55,364 nt of DNA from Negativicutes bacterium (GCA_018052945.1 JAGPMH010000005.1:1-55364); one strand, 5' to 3'; positions 33,054 to 44,430 are shown, counted from the stretch's first letter. Translations and numbers: made by a program. Notes: a model not told the origin generated them from the sequence alone.

Positions 33054-33062
33054 ATGAGCTTT

Positions 33063-33105
33063 AAATAATAACTTAGGAAAGTTTGCTCTAGGTTATTATT
33101 TTTTT
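33063..33105. terminator. Terminator of the SCIFF operon
   Basis: A 13-bp stem, AAATAATAACTTA with TAGGTTATTATTT (one wobble pair), is followed by a run of T residues. Confidence 0.85.
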
Positions 33106-33303
33106 CAATAAAGACCGGATGTTAAAGATTTTTGCATAAAAAAACAGATAACCTAGTTAAATAAGCAAGAAATTAATTATAAGATAATTGATTTTTATGT
33201 TACTTTTTTGTTATTATATTTAGGAGAGTTAACATAAGATGAGCTTGAATATTTTTCTTTGTTAAAGATTAATGAGTTTTATTAAAAGCAAAGGAATTTT
33301 TTT

Positions 33304-33957
33304 ATGAATTTAGAATGGGATTTGGCACTGCGCATTGTGTTATCAGGAATTTTAGGTGCAGTCATCGGCTATGAACGACAAGCTCGGCATAAAGCGGCAG
33401 GACTGAGAACTCATATGCTGGTTAGTATGGGCTCTTGCTTAATTATGATTTTATCATATAAAATTTATTATATGGTGGAAGGTCATACCAATGCTGATCC
33501 GGCGAGGTTAGCGGCACAAGTGGTTAGTGGTATTGGTTTTTTGGGTGCAGGCAGTATTATGAAGGACGGACTGAACGTTCGGGGCTTGACTACTGCTGCT
33601 AGCTTATGGGTAGTTTCAGCCGTAGGCTTAACTGTGGGAGCTGGTTTTTATGAAGGGGCAATCTTCGTAACAGTGATGATTTTAGTAGTGCTTGGGATTT
33701 TAACTAAAATTGAATATCGTACATATGATTCCAGTACTTTTTTATTAATCGTAGAAGGTGATGAAAATGAGGAGTTGTTAGGGCAGATTTGTAAAACTCT
33801 GGTCGAACACAATGTGGCAATTTTAGATGTAAAAATTGAAAGTAAATCACCATTTGTGGCAAGCTTCTTAATAAAGTCTTCTAAAGAATTTAAAAACCAA
33901 CAAATTATCGCACAAATTTTAACAATTGAAGGGATTAGAGCTGCGAGAAGAGAGTAA
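33304..33957 (+). CDS. MgtC/SapB family membrane protein
   Basis: This 217-residue protein has four or five N-terminal helices with the family signature GAVIGYERQARHKAAGLRTH and GIGFLGAGSIMKDG, and ends in a cytoplasmic ACT-like domain (about residues 145-217). MgtC proteins are linked to growth at low Mg2+ and to control of ATP synthase in some pathogens; here the role is not determined. The gene has its own weak promoter (TTGATT near 33188 and TATTAT near 33212). AAAGGA precedes the ATG. It is monocistronic. Confidence 0.88.
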   Translation: MNLEWDLALRIVLSGILGAVIGYERQARHKAAGLRTHMLVSMGSCLIMILSYKIYYMVEGHTNADPARLAAQVVSGIGFLGAGSIMKDGLNVRGLTTAASLWVVSAVGLTVGAGFYEGAIFVTVMILVVLGILTKIEYRTYDSSTFLLIVEGDENEELLGQICKTLVEHNVAILDVKIESKSPFVASFLIKSSKEFKNQQIIAQILTIEGIRAARRE

Positions 33958-34103
33958 ATTTTTATAAAAACATAAAAATATATAATGAAACGCTGAAAAA
34001 TTGGCAGGATTTTAGATTTTAATGTCGAATTTGATTAAGGTATCAGTAAAATAATAATAAACTAGTTTACGTCTGAATGATTTGGTGTTAAGCTAAAAAT
34101 GTT

Positions 34104-34135
34104 AATTGACACTAAGTCAGTCAGTCAATTATATT
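34104..34135 (+). promoter_or_regulatory. Promoter and inverted repeat upstream of gap
   Basis: TTGACA (34106-34111) and TATATT (34130-34135), 18 bp apart, form the promoter. AATTGAC (34104-34110) and GTCAATT (34124-34130) make an inverted repeat with a 13-bp spacer that covers the -35 and touches the -10. The spacer contains AGTCAGTCA. This arrangement suits a repressor operator. No regulator gene of CggR type lies upstream of gap. Confidence 0.6.
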
Positions 34136-34179
34136 AATCTGGAAAAATCCAGAAAAATTTTTAGGGGGTAATTTTTATT

Positions 34180-35193
34180 ATGGCAGTAAAAGTAGCGATC
34201 AATGGTTTTGGACGTATTGGACGTCTTGCGTTCAGACAAATGTTCGGAGCAGAAGGATATGAGATTGTAGCAATCAATGACTTAACAAGTCCTACAATGC
34301 TAGCTCACTTATTAAAATACGATTCAGCTCAAGGCAGATACGCATTAGGTGATACAGTAGTAGCTGGTGAAGATTCAATCACAGTTGATGGCAAAGAAAT
34401 TAAAATCTATGCAAAACCAAACCCTGAAGAATTACCTTGGGGCGAATTAAACGTAGATGTAGTACTTGAATGTACTGGTTTCTTCGCTTCTAAAGACAAA
34501 GCAGCAGCTCACATTAAAGCAGGCGCTAAAAAAGTTGTTATCTCAGCTCCAGCTGGTAACGACCTTCCAACAGTAGTATTCAATGTTAACCATGAAGTGT
34601 TAAAAGCTAGCGATACAGTTATTTCCGCAGCTTCTTGCACAACTAACTGTTTAGCTCCAATGGCGCAAGCTCTTAACGACTTAGCTAAAATCAAAAGTGG
34701 TATCATGTCAACAATTCATGCTTACACTGGCGACCAAATGGTTCTTGATGGCCCTCAAAGAAAAGGTGACTTAAGAAGATCCCGTGCGGCTGCAGTTAAT
34801 ATCGTTCCTAACTCCACTGGTGCTGCAAAAGCTATCGGTTTAGTTATTCCTGAATTAAATGGTAAATTAATTGGTTCTGCACAACGTGTTCCAACTCCAA
34901 CTGGTTCAACTACTATCTTAGTTGCTGTTGTAGAAGGTACTGTTACTAAAGATCAAGTTAATGCTGCTATGAAAGCTGCTGCTAACGAATCTTTCGGTTA
35001 CACTGAAGAAGAATTAGTATCAAGCGATATCATCGGTATTAAATTTGGTTCATTATTTGATGCAACTCAAACAATGGTTTCTCCAATGGATAACGGTTGC
35101 ACTCAAGTTCAAGTTGTTTCATGGTATGACAATGAAAACAGCTACACTAGCCAAATGGTTCGTACAATCAAATACTTTGCAGAACTTGCATAA
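34180..35193 (+). CDS. gap: Glyceraldehyde-3-phosphate dehydrogenase
   Basis: This 337-residue enzyme oxidises and phosphorylates glyceraldehyde 3-phosphate with NAD+. The NAD fold starts [15 protein letters not shown], the catalytic cysteine lies in [13 protein letters not shown] (near residue 153), and the loop HAYTGDQ is typical. The third-position bias is that of a highly expressed gene. AGGGGG precedes the ATG. It opens the lower glycolysis cluster, but a strong hairpin lies before pgk. Confidence 0.97.
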   Translation: MAVKVAINGFGRIGRLAFRQMFGAEGYEIVAINDLTSPTMLAHLLKYDSAQGRYALGDTVVAGEDSITVDGKEIKIYAKPNPEELPWGELNVDVVLECTGFFASKDKAAAHIKAGAKKVVISAPAGNDLPTVVFNVNHEVLKASDTVISAASCTTNCLAPMAQALNDLAKIKSGIMSTIHAYTGDQMVLDGPQRKGDLRRSRAAAVNIVPNSTGAAKAIGLVIPELNGKLIGSAQRVPTPTGSTTILVAVVEGTVTKDQVNAAMKAAANESFGYTEEELVSSDIIGIKFGSLFDATQTMVSPMDNGCTQVQVVSWYDNENSYTSQMVRTIKYFAELA

Positions 35194-35208
35194 TTATTAA
35201 ATAATTAA

Positions 35209-35240
35209 GGTCCGGCCGTGTTGGGCCGGACCATTTTTTT
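35209..35240 (+). terminator. Strong terminator between gap and pgk
   Basis: A perfect 9-bp GC-rich stem (GGTCCGGCC and complement, loop GTGTTG) is followed by A and seven T residues, directly next to the pgk ribosome site AGGAGG. It should reduce transcription of the downstream glycolytic genes relative to gap. Confidence 0.92.
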
Positions 35241-35253
35241 AGGAGGAAGAGAA

Positions 35254-36441
35254 ATGCTAAACAAAAAAAGCATTAGAGACATTGATGTAAATGGTAAAAA
35301 AGTTTTTATCCGTGTAGATTATAATGTACCAATGGATGAAAACCAAAACATTACTAATGATAAAAGAATTGTTGCTACATTACCTACTTTAAATTATTTA
35401 TTGGAAAATAATGCGGCACTTATTATTGCGTGTCATTTAGGTCGTCCAAAAGGTGAAAGAGTTCCTGAGTTTTCAGTTGCTCCGGTTGCTAAAAAATTAG
35501 GCGAAATCATGGGCAAAGAAGTTAAATTTGCATCTGATTGTGTTGGTCCGGAAGCTGAAAAAATGGCTGCAGACTTAAAGCCTGGCGAAATTTTAGTATT
35601 AGAAAATCTTCGTTATCATAAGGAAGAAGAAAAAAATGATCCTAAATTTGCTGAGCAATTAGCTAAATTAGCTGATATTGTAGTAAATGATGCTTTTGGT
35701 GTTTCGCATAGAGCCCATGCTTCAGTAGAAGGAATTACAAAATTCATTCCTGCTGTTGCTGGTTTCTTAATGGAAAACGAAATTAAATTCGTTGGACAAG
35801 CGGTTGCTAATCCTGTTAGACCATTCGTTGCGATTATTGGTGGAGCTAAAGTTTCTGATAAAATTGGTGTAATCTCCAACTTGTTAGAAAAAGTTGACAC
35901 TTTGATCATTGGTGGCGGCATGGCGAATACTTTTGTTGCTGCTCAAGGCTTCAATACAGGAAAATCTTTAGTGGAAGCTGATAAATTAGAACTTGCACGC
36001 GAGCTAATTGAAAAAGCAAAAGCGACTAAGGTTAATTTATTATTACCAACTGATATGGTTATTGCTGATAAATTTGCTGCTGATGCACAAACAGCAGTAG
36101 TTGGCTTAGATGGTATTAAAGATGAGTGGATGGCACTTGATATCGGACCTGAAACTGCAAAAACTTATGCTAAATCTTTAGTTGATGCGAAAACTGTAGT
36201 GTGGAACGGACCAATGGGCGTATTTGAAATCGATGCTTTTGCTAAAGGTACTGAAGCTGTTGCAAAAGCTGTTGCCGATTCAAGCGCAACTAGTATTGTT
36301 GGTGGTGGCGATTCTATTGCTGCCCTTAAAAAGACTGGTCTTTCTGATAAAATTTCTCATATTTCCACAGGTGGCGGAGCTTCCTTGGAATTCTTAGAAG
36401 GTAAAGTATTACCTGGTATTGCAGCACTTGCTGATAAATAA
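35254..36441 (+). CDS. pgk: Phosphoglycerate kinase
   Basis: This 395-residue enzyme transfers phosphate from 1,3-bisphosphoglycerate to ADP. It has the N-domain motif [10 protein letters not shown], substrate arginines in HLGRPKG and [10 protein letters not shown], and the nucleotide-side NGPMGVFE and GGGDSIAAL loops. ATG 35254 follows AGGAGG at 7 nt; a longer frame from 35218 starts inside the terminator hairpin. It has no obvious promoter of its own between the terminator and the start. Confidence 0.97.
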   Translation: MLNKKSIRDIDVNGKKVFIRVDYNVPMDENQNITNDKRIVATLPTLNYLLENNAALIIACHLGRPKGERVPEFSVAPVAKKLGEIMGKEVKFASDCVGPEAEKMAADLKPGEILVLENLRYHKEEEKNDPKFAEQLAKLADIVVNDAFGVSHRAHASVEGITKFIPAVAGFLMENEIKFVGQAVANPVRPFVAIIGGAKVSDKIGVISNLLEKVDTLIIGGGMANTFVAAQGFNTGKSLVEADKLELARELIEKAKATKVNLLLPTDMVIADKFAADAQTAVVGLDGIKDEWMALDIGPETAKTYAKSLVDAKTVVWNGPMGVFEIDAFAKGTEAVAKAVADSSATSIVGGGDSIAALKKTGLSDKISHISTGGGASLEFLEGKVLPGIAALADK

Positions 36442-36446
36442 TTTAA

Positions 36447-36475
36447 TAGGTTTAGATGCTTAGTATCTAAACCTA
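36447..36475 (+). other. Hairpin between pgk and tpiA
   Basis: TAGGTTTAGAT and its complement form a perfect 11-bp stem with a 7-nt loop, followed by TATTTATAATTTT without a clean U-run. It may be a weak terminator, a processing site or a stability element. Confidence 0.65.
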
Positions 36476-36521
36476 TATTTATAATTTTAAAAATAAATAT
36501 AAATTTTAGGGGGATTTTATA

Positions 36522-37268
36522 ATGCGTAAACCAATAATTGCTGGTAACTGGAAAATGCACAATACAATGGCTGAGGCTAAAACTTTAGTTAAAGATTTAG
36601 CGGCATTAGTAGCTGATGCTCAAGCGGAAGTAGTAGTATGCGCGCCTTTCACTGCTCTTGCAGCAGCTAAAGAAGCAGCTCAAGGTACTAACGTTAAAGT
36701 TGGAGCACAAAATATTCATTGGGAAGCTAAAGGTGCTTTTACTGGTGAAATTTCTGCTGCGATGTTAAAAGAAATCGGCGTAGAATATGTTGTAGTTGGT
36801 CACAGCGAACGTCGTCAATACTTTGCTGAAACTGATGAAACTGTAAATAAAAGAACTAAAGCGGCATTAGCGGCTGGAATTATTCCAATCGTATGTTGTG
36901 GTGAAACATTAGAAGAGCGTGAAGCTAATATCACTGAAAAAATCGTTGGCGATCAAGTTAAAGCTGATTTAGCTGATTTAACAGCTGCAGAAGTTGCAAG
37001 CTTAGTAATTGCTTACGAACCAGTTTGGGCTATTGGTACAGGTAAAACTGCTACTGATGATCAAGCTAATGAAGTTTGTACTTTTATCCGTAAAACAATT
37101 GCTGATCTTTTTGGTCAAGAAGCTGCTGATAAAGTTAGAATTCAATACGGCGGTAGTGTAAAACCTGCGACTATTAGCAACCTAATGGCGAAAAGCGATA
37201 TCGATGGTGCTTTAGTTGGTGGTGCTTCTCTTAAAGCTGAAGACTTCAGTCAAATCGTGAAATTTTAA
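36522..37268 (+). CDS. tpiA: Triosephosphate isomerase
   Basis: This 248-residue TIM barrel has the N-terminal GNWKMHNT motif, catalytic histidine in VVGHSERR, catalytic glutamate in [14 protein letters not shown], and the phosphate loop YGGSVKP. It interconverts dihydroxyacetone phosphate and glyceraldehyde 3-phosphate. It links the glycerol 3-phosphate route encoded at 42.8-46.9 kb to lower glycolysis. AGGGGG precedes the ATG. Confidence 0.97.
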   Translation: MRKPIIAGNWKMHNTMAEAKTLVKDLAALVADAQAEVVVCAPFTALAAAKEAAQGTNVKVGAQNIHWEAKGAFTGEISAAMLKEIGVEYVVVGHSERRQYFAETDETVNKRTKAALAAGIIPIVCCGETLEEREANITEKIVGDQVKADLADLTAAEVASLVIAYEPVWAIGTGKTATDDQANEVCTFIRKTIADLFGQEAADKVRIQYGGSVKPATISNLMAKSDIDGALVGGASLKAEDFSQIVKF

Positions 37269-37285
37269 TTTAGGTGGATGAAAAT

Positions 37286-38818
37286 ATGAGTACATTAAAA
37301 GCTCCGGTTGCTTTGGTTATTTTAGATGGATGGGGTCTAGGTAAACAAGATGATCCATCAAATGCCATTGTTGCTGCTAAAACGCCTAATATGACAGCAT
37401 TACTACAAGAATATCCAACAACTGCGCTTGAATGTTCTGGTGAAGCAGTTGGCTTGCCGGATGGACAAATGGGTAACTCTGAAGTTGGTCACTTAAACAT
37501 CGGGGCAGGTCGCGTAGTATATCAAGAATTAACTAGAATCACTAAAGCAATTCGCGAAGGTGAATTTTATAATAATGATGTTTTAAAATCAGTAGTAGAA
37601 AATGTTAAGAAAAATAATTCTGCACTTCATTTAATGGGGTTGGTATCTAATGGTGGTGTTCATAGCCATATTAATCATTTAGTTGCCTTGATTGAGTTAG
37701 CAAAAAGAAATTCCGTTGAGAAAGTTTATATTCATGCCTTTTTGGATGGACGCGATGTTCCGCCGTCTAGTGCAGAGAAATTTGTTGCTCAATTGGAAGA
37801 GAAAATTGCTGAAATTGGTGCAGGACAAATTGCTACTGTAGCAGGTCGTTATTATGCAATGGATCGTGACAAACGTTGGGATAGAGTTGAAAAAGCATAT
37901 TTAGCAATAGCTTGTGCTGAAGGCAATAAAGCTCTTAGTGCAACTGAAGCTGTTAAAGCATCGTATCAAGCTGAAGTTACGGATGAGTTTGTTCTTCCGA
38001 CTGCTATTGGTAATTATGACGGGATGCAAGAAAATGATGGTGTTATTTTCTTTAACTTCCGTCCGGACAGAGCTAGACAATTAACAAGAGTGTTTACTGA
38101 TCTTGAATTTGACGGTTTTGCTCGCAAAAAAGGCTATTTGCCACTTGCTTTTGCTACATTAACTCAATATGAAGATGGACTGAATGTTGAAGTTGCTTAC
38201 AAGCCACAACGTTTAACTAATACGTTAGGTGAGGTTTTGGCAAAAGAAAATTTAAAACAACTTCGTATTGCGGAAACTGAAAAATACGCTCATGTAACTT
38301 TCTTCTTCAATGGCGGAGAAGAAACAAGCTTGGCAGGTGAAGAAAGAATTTTAGTTTCCTCACCGAAAGTTGCAACTTATGATTTGCAACCAGAAATGAG
38401 TGCGATTGAAGTAACTGATAAAGTTGTAGCAGAAATAACAGCAAAAAATCATGATGTTATTATCTTGAATTTTGCTAACTGTGATATGGTTGGTCATACT
38501 GGTGTTATGAGTGCTGCGGTGAAAGCTGTAGAAACTGTTGACACTTGTTTGGGAAGAGTTGTAGCAGCAATGCAAGACGTTGGTGGAGCGGTATTTATTA
38601 CAGCTGACCATGGTAATGCAGAGTTGATGGAAGACCCTGTAACGCACGGTCCATTCACTGCTCATACAACTAATAAAGTTCCATTTGTGGCAGTTGGCGA
38701 AACTTTAAAAGGCAAAACTTTACAACCAGGTAGTTTAGCTGATATTGCACCAACAATATTGACGTTTGCTGGTGTAACTGTTCCAACTGAAATGACTGGA
38801 AAAAGTTTAATAAAATAG
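37286..38818 (+). CDS. gpmI: 2,3-bisphosphoglycerate-independent phosphoglycerate mutase
   Basis: This 510-residue Mn-dependent enzyme interconverts 3- and 2-phosphoglycerate. It opens with LVILDGWGLG, has the phosphoserine segment NSEVGHLNIGAGR, substrate-site DGRDVPPSS and the C-terminal metal sites NCDMVGHTG and ADHGNAE. ATG 37286 follows TTAGGTGG at 8 nt. It lies 17 nt after tpiA in the same transcript and is followed by a terminator, so eno is separate. Confidence 0.97.
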   Translation: MSTLKAPVALVILDGWGLGKQDDPSNAIVAAKTPNMTALLQEYPTTALECSGEAVGLPDGQMGNSEVGHLNIGAGRVVYQELTRITKAIREGEFYNNDVLKSVVENVKKNNSALHLMGLVSNGGVHSHINHLVALIELAKRNSVEKVYIHAFLDGRDVPPSSAEKFVAQLEEKIAEIGAGQIATVAGRYYAMDRDKRWDRVEKAYLAIACAEGNKALSATEAVKASYQAEVTDEFVLPTAIGNYDGMQENDGVIFFNFRPDRARQLTRVFTDLEFDGFARKKGYLPLAFATLTQYEDGLNVEVAYKPQRLTNTLGEVLAKENLKQLRIAETEKYAHVTFFFNGGEETSLAGEERILVSSPKVATYDLQPEMSAIEVTDKVVAEITAKNHDVIILNFANCDMVGHTGVMSAAVKAVETVDTCLGRVVAAMQDVGGAVFITADHGNAELMEDPVTHGPFTAHTTNKVPFVAVGETLKGKTLQPGSLADIAPTILTFAGVTVPTEMTGKSLIK

Positions 38819-38828
38819 TATTGTTACT

Positions 38829-38867
38829 AAAAGGTTATGGAAAAATTTATTTTTTCATAACCTTTTT
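38829..38867. terminator. Terminator after gpmI
   Basis: A 17-bp stem, AAAAGGTTATGGAAAAA with its complement (one wobble pair) around a small AT loop, ends in five T residues. Confidence 0.88.
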
Positions 38868-38914
38868 ATTTTAATAATTATTTTTAAATAGGTCTTAAAA
38901 TTTTCAGAAAAGTG

Positions 38915-38923
38915 TGATATATT
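38915..38923 (+). promoter_or_regulatory. Extended -10 promoter of eno
   Basis: TGATATATT reads as an extended -10 (TGN followed by TATATT) about 33 bp before the start codon. No strong -35 is visible at normal spacing. Confidence 0.5.
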
Positions 38924-38943
38924 TAAAAAGAAGTTATTTATAG

Positions 38944-40245
<1,302 letters not shown>

Positions 40246-40270
40246 TAGCAGTTTTTAAGGTTCAAAGGAT

Positions 40271-40318
40271 AAATGTCGAAAATTAGCAAAAAACACAATG
40301 CTATTTTCGACATTTTTT
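40271..40318. terminator. Terminator of eno
   Basis: AAATGTCGAAAATTAGCA pairs with TGCTATTTTCGACATTT (one bulge) around a 10-nt loop, followed by T residues. Confidence 0.88.
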
Positions 40319-40450
40319 CTATTTTTTAATACTTTTTTTGATTAATTAGAAGGAAAAATCAAAAACGCGTATAAATATATATTAAAGATAAAAATAAGGT
40401 TAAAAGACCTATAAATCCCTCATAGTTTACTAGTTAGTGAAGGAGGCTTT

Positions 40451-40480
40451 TGACAAATAAAATCTTCTGTCTTGATATTT
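40451..40480 (+). promoter_or_regulatory. Possible promoter of the chemoreceptor gene
   Basis: A perfect TTGACA (40451-40456) is 18 bp from GATATT (40475-40480). AGGAGG at 40442-40447 belongs to no gene I can see. No flagellar-sigma-type promoter was recognised. Confidence 0.45.
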
Positions 40481-40502
40481 AACAATTTAGGGGGTAGAAC
40501 AA

Positions 40503-42422
40503 ATGCAAATCGCGGTTAAACAAGCAATAGTTACTATTGTAGTTGGCATTATTAGTATTTTTACTTATGGACAAACTAATAGTTTTATGGCAGCACTGGC
40601 CTTATTAGTAATATTGGCAGGTGTAGTAGCTTTTTTTGTGAATAAAAATGAACCAGCTCCACCAATCAAAGCCGAAGTAAAACCTGTTTCTTCAGCTCGA
40701 CCAATGGTGAAAAAATCAACAAATGAGATATCAGATTTTAATATGTTGGATATGGCTGAAAATTTAGCATTTTCATCACAACAATTAGCGTGGGGTGTTA
40801 ATCAATATAAAGCATTGTTAAGTAAGGTTGCTGATTTATCAGTTTCGATCAGAAATCAAACTGAGGTAAATGCTAGTAATATTGAAGAAGCAACTGCAGG
40901 GTTAGAAGAAATTGCTTCTTCTGCCGGCAATGTTTCAAAATCATCGCTGGAAACCTTTGAACAGTGTAAAGCATCATCAAGCTTGGCTCAAAAACACCAA
41001 GTTCATATTAGCGAAGTAAGTCAAACAATGCAAAATGTTACTAACATTGTGCAAACGGCAGTTAATGATGTAGAAAAGCTAAATATTGCCTCGGCTAAAA
41101 TTAATGACTTCGTTGTTAAAATAAGAGGAATTGCCAGCCAAACAAATTTATTAGCACTTAATGCGGCGATTGAAGCAGCACGTGCCGGTGAAAATGGCAG
41201 AGGGTTTGCCGTAGTGGCGGATGAAGTTAGAAAACTTGCCGGTGAAAGTGAATTGACTACTAAAGAAATTGAAGATATCGTTACCGAAATAACTTCACAA
41301 ACTCAAGAAATTACGAAAAACATGCAAGCTGGTAATAACAAATTAAAAGAAGTAGAAGAGTTAACAAGAAATTCAGCTGATGCAATGCGCGGTTTGGTTA
41401 GTGATGTTCACACGATGGAAAATACAGTAAATGGCTTATGTGAGCTTTCGGAAAATCAACGCGAAACGACTGAACAAATGGCTAAAGTGATTGAAACAAT
41501 TGGCCATGCTACTGTAGAAATTGCCGGTAGCACTCAAGAATCATTAACAAGAGTTCAAGGGCAAGAACAAAGTATTGAAGATATCTTAGGCTATGCTAAA
41601 AGCATGCTAGTTACCTCCGATACTTTACAAGAAATAGCTGTTAAATTTAAGAAAGATAATGAAATCATCTTTGGGGTAAATCCGTTTGTGGCGCCAAGTG
41701 TGATTAAAGAACAATATGTACCGATTTTAGAGTTAGTAGCAGAAAAAATTGGCTATAAAGCAAGAGTTATTATCGTAACTGATTATGATGCCTTAGGCCG
41801 TACCTTATTACAAGGAACGGTTGATATTGGTTGGTTCTCGCCATTTGCTTATGTTTCTGCAAAAGAAAAAGGAAACGTATTACCATTGGTTACTCCGATT
41901 GTTAATAAAGCAACATCATATACGGGCTATATTATTGCCCGTAAAGATAAGGGTTATAAAACCATTGATGATTTAAAAGGAAAACGTTTCGGTTTTGTTG
42001 ACTCGAAATCTGCTTCTGGGTATGTATATCCTAGAGCATTATTAGCAGCTAGTGGTAAAGATCCGAAATCTTTCTTTGGCGAAACTTTATTTGTGGGTAG
42101 CCATGATCGAGTAATCGAAGGTGTATTAAATGGCTCGTTAGATGCTGGCGCGACGTACTCCGAAGCATTAGAAAGAGTTGGTGCGTCTGGTGTTAACTTA
42201 AATGATTTTGAAATTATCTCCAGCACTGATCCGATTCCAAAAGATGCGATTGCGGCTAGACCTGGCTTTGAGCAAGAATTGGCAGATAAAATTAATGAAG
42301 CCTTTATGGCAACAACAGATAAAGAAAATCCATTTATGACTAAAACTCATATTAATGGTTTCGTAAAAGCAAAAGATGCCGATTATGAAGTAGTAAGAAA
42401 AGCGGCAGCCTTAGTGAAATAA
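40503..42422 (+). CDS. Methyl-accepting chemotaxis protein with C-terminal PhnD-like binding domain
   Basis: This 639-residue protein has two closely spaced membrane helices (about 6-22 and 27-46) with only a few residues between them. The chemoreceptor signalling domain follows (about 80-370), including the tip [20 protein letters not shown] and [14 protein letters not shown]. Residues about 385-639 form a PhnD/SsuA-type binding protein fold: [49 protein letters not shown] and [14 protein letters not shown]. No membrane helix lies between the domains, so the binding domain should be cytoplasmic. It may sense an intracellular anion or phosphonate-like ligand and signal to CheA. The gene is monocistronic. 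Confidence 0.9.
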   Translation: MQIAVKQAIVTIVVGIISIFTYGQTNSFMAALALLVILAGVVAFFVNKNEPAPPIKAEVKPVSSARPMVKKSTNEISDFNMLDMAENLAFSSQQLAWGVNQYKALLSKVADLSVSIRNQTEVNASNIEEATAGLEEIASSAGNVSKSSLETFEQCKASSSLAQKHQVHISEVSQTMQNVTNIVQTAVNDVEKLNIASAKINDFVVKIRGIASQTNLLALNAAIEAARAGENGRGFAVVADEVRKLAGESELTTKEIEDIVTEITSQTQEITKNMQAGNNKLKEVEELTRNSADAMRGLVSDVHTMENTVNGLCELSENQRETTEQMAKVIETIGHATVEIAGSTQESLTRVQGQEQSIEDILGYAKSMLVTSDTLQEIAVKFKKDNEIIFGVNPFVAPSVIKEQYVPILELVAEKIGYKARVIIVTDYDALGRTLLQGTVDIGWFSPFAYVSAKEKGNVLPLVTPIVNKATSYTGYIIARKDKGYKTIDDLKGKRFGFVDSKSASGYVYPRALLAASGKDPKSFFGETLFVGSHDRVIEGVLNGSLDAGATYSEALERVGASGVNLNDFEIISSTDPIPKDAIAARPGFEQELADKINEAFMATTDKENPFMTKTHINGFVKAKDADYEVVRKAAALVK

Positions 42423-42440
42423 TTTCATTTTAATAATAAT

Positions 42441-42470
42441 GAAACAGGGGATTTACCCCTGTTTCGTTTT
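42441..42470. terminator. Terminator of the chemoreceptor gene
   Basis: A perfect 10-bp stem (GAAACAGGGG and complement, loop ATTTA) is followed by GTTTTG. Confidence 0.82.
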
Positions 42471-42580
42471 GTGAAAGTTTAAAAATCCTTATATAATAAA
42501 GATTTTGCAACCGATAATTTAAGTTATTTATTTACAACGCTTTAAAATGCTAAAATAATGAATAATTTAAGATAAAAGTA

Positions 42581-42674
42581 TTGCCCTAAATTACATAACC
42601 TATTATAATAATATATGGCGTAAATATTTGCGCTAAATAAGACTTTATAATCCGAAACGGACAACATTGTTGTC
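42581..42674 (+). promoter_or_regulatory. Promoter and two palindromes in the glpABC leader
   Basis: TTGCCC (42581-42586) and a perfect TATAAT (42604-42609) are 17 bp apart. GCGTAAATATTTGCGC (42618-42633), an almost perfect palindrome, starts near the expected transcription start. A second, perfect palindrome, GACAACATTGTTGTC, lies at 42660-42674. Both could be operators for control of glycerol 3-phosphate oxidation. The remaining leader to 42804 is AT-rich, with a TTGCAGGTTGCAG direct repeat. No coding sequence was seen in this 380-bp gap. Confidence 0.65.
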
Positions 42675-42804
42675 TTGTTTTGGTTTGCTTATTTTGCAGG
42701 TTGCAGTGAAATAAGACAGTATTAACTTAATTAAGAGCAAGCGTTAAATTATTAATTAAAAATTAATATGTTTGTTCTATTTTTTTACAAAGGAGAGTCA
42801 AAGA

Positions 42805-44430
42805 ATGCAAAAAGCAACAGTTGTGGTAATTGGTGGTGGAGCTACTGGAGTTGGTATCCTTCGTGACTTATCAATGCGCGGAGTTGATGCTCTTTTAATC
42901 GAAAGAGATGATCTTGGCTACGGAACAAGCTCGAGGTACCATGGTTTACTTCATAGTGGTGGTCGTTATGCAGTTAAGGATGCAGAAGCGGCAAGAGAGT
43001 GTATTGAAGAAAATACAATCTTACGTAGAATTGGTAAGCACTGTGTAGAGGCTACAGAAAGTTTATTCGTACGCGCTCCGGAAGATGATGAAGCGTTTGA
43101 ACACGAATGGTTAAAAGCTTGTGCTGCAGTAGGTATTCCAACTATCCCTGTTACAATGGAAGAGGCTTTCAAAATGGAGCCAAACTTAAGCCGTAAATTA
43201 TTATCAGCATATCGTTTACCGGGTGCTGCTATTGATGGCTTCAGAATGACTTGGCAAAATGTTGAGTCAGCAAAAAAATATGGCGGTCGTTGCATAACTT
43301 ACAAAGAGGTTACTAATGTTGATAGCACTAATGGTGTAGTAACTGGCGTAACGATAAAAGATCGCTTTACTGGTGAAGTTGAGAAAATTGCCTGTGACTT
43401 TGTTATTAATGCAGCTGGCTCTTGGGCCGGAGAAATTGCTAACATGGCTGGTATTAAAGTTAATGTTAAACCGGATAAAGGTACATTGATTGCGTTCAAT
43501 CATCGTATTTGTAACCGCGTGGTACATAGACTACATAAACCATCTGATGCAGATATCTTCGTTCCACATGGTTCAATAACTATTTTAGGTACAAGTTCAA
43601 TTCCAACGACTCCAGATGATACGTCTTCAACTACTGAAGAAGTAATCAAAATGATGGAAGTTGGTAAAGTAACTTTCGAAAATATTTATGATTATCGTAT
43701 TTTACGTGTGTTTGCTGGTACTCGTCCACTTTATAGTGCTGACCCTAATGCAGCAGGTCGTGGAGCATCACGTGGTTTCGTATGCTTAGATCATGCTCAT
43801 GATGGTGTTAAACACTTTATCAGTGTATGTGGTGGTAAATTCACAACTTATAGATTAATGGCAGAAAAAGTATGTGATTTAGTATGTGGTCAATTAGGCA
43901 ATACTGTTAAATGTACTACTGCTGAAGTGCCAATCGTTGAAGATCCAAGCCGTGAGTTAATGGGTAAAGCGAAAAAAGTATTCCCAGCTTATGCTTCTGA
44001 GCTTGCTGCTTCACGTTTAGGTAATGAAAGATTAGAACGAGTTATCAATCGCATGAATGAGAAACCAGAAACAAAAGAATTGGTTTGCGAATGCGAAAAC
44101 GTAACTATGGCTGAAGTTGAAGAGATTGCTAAAGAATCTCATACTAGAACAATCAGTGACATTCGTCGCAGAACTCGTATCGGTATGGGAACTTGCCAAG
44201 GTGCATTCTGTGGTTATCGTGCAATTGGTGTTGTTGGTGACTTAGATGCAGTTGATTTAAAATCCAAAAGTAAGATGGATACTAAAGGTCTATTTAAAGA
44301 CTTCGTAGAGCAACGTTGGAAAGGTATTCGTCCAGTCCTTTGGGGTAATATGGCTAGAGAAACAGAACTTACGCGCGGAATTTATGATGCGACTTTAAAC
44401 ATAAATGGAGCGATTGATAATGAAGAATAA
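42805..44430 (+). CDS. glpA: Anaerobic glycerol-3-phosphate dehydrogenase subunit A
   Basis: This 541-residue FAD protein catalyses oxidation of glycerol 3-phosphate to dihydroxyacetone phosphate. The FAD motif VVIGGGATGVGILRDL opens the protein, HGLLHSGGRYAV follows, and VINAAGSWAGE lies mid-protein. A C-terminal BFD-like iron-sulfur domain has CECENVTMAE and GTCQGAFCG. ATG 42805 follows AAAGGAGAG at 8 nt. It works with GlpB and GlpC, which follow, passing electrons to the membrane quinone pool. Confidence 0.95.
   Translation: MQKATVVVIGGGATGVGILRDLSMRGVDALLIERDDLGYGTSSRYHGLLHSGGRYAVKDAEAARECIEENTILRRIGKHCVEATESLFVRAPEDDEAFEHEWLKACAAVGIPTIPVTMEEAFKMEPNLSRKLLSAYRLPGAAIDGFRMTWQNVESAKKYGGRCITYKEVTNVDSTNGVVTGVTIKDRFTGEVEKIACDFVINAAGSWAGEIANMAGIKVNVKPDKGTLIAFNHRICNRVVHRLHKPSDADIFVPHGSITILGTSSIPTTPDDTSSTTEEVIKMMEVGKVTFENIYDYRILRVFAGTRPLYSADPNAAGRGASRGFVCLDHAHDGVKHFISVCGGKFTTYRLMAEKVCDLVCGQLGNTVKCTTAEVPIVEDPSRELMGKAKKVFPAYASELAASRLGNERLERVINRMNEKPETKELVCECENVTMAEVEEIAKESHTRTISDIRRRTRIGMGTCQGAFCGYRAIGVVGDLDAVDLKSKSKMDTKGLFKDFVEQRWKGIRPVLWGNMARETELTRGIYDATLNINGAIDNEE

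Noticed and set aside
40319-40502. Possible riboswitch (for example c-di-GMP type) before the chemoreceptor gene.
   Set aside because: I could not find the conserved core of c-di-GMP or other common aptamers, only a promoter-like pair and an unused AGGAGG.
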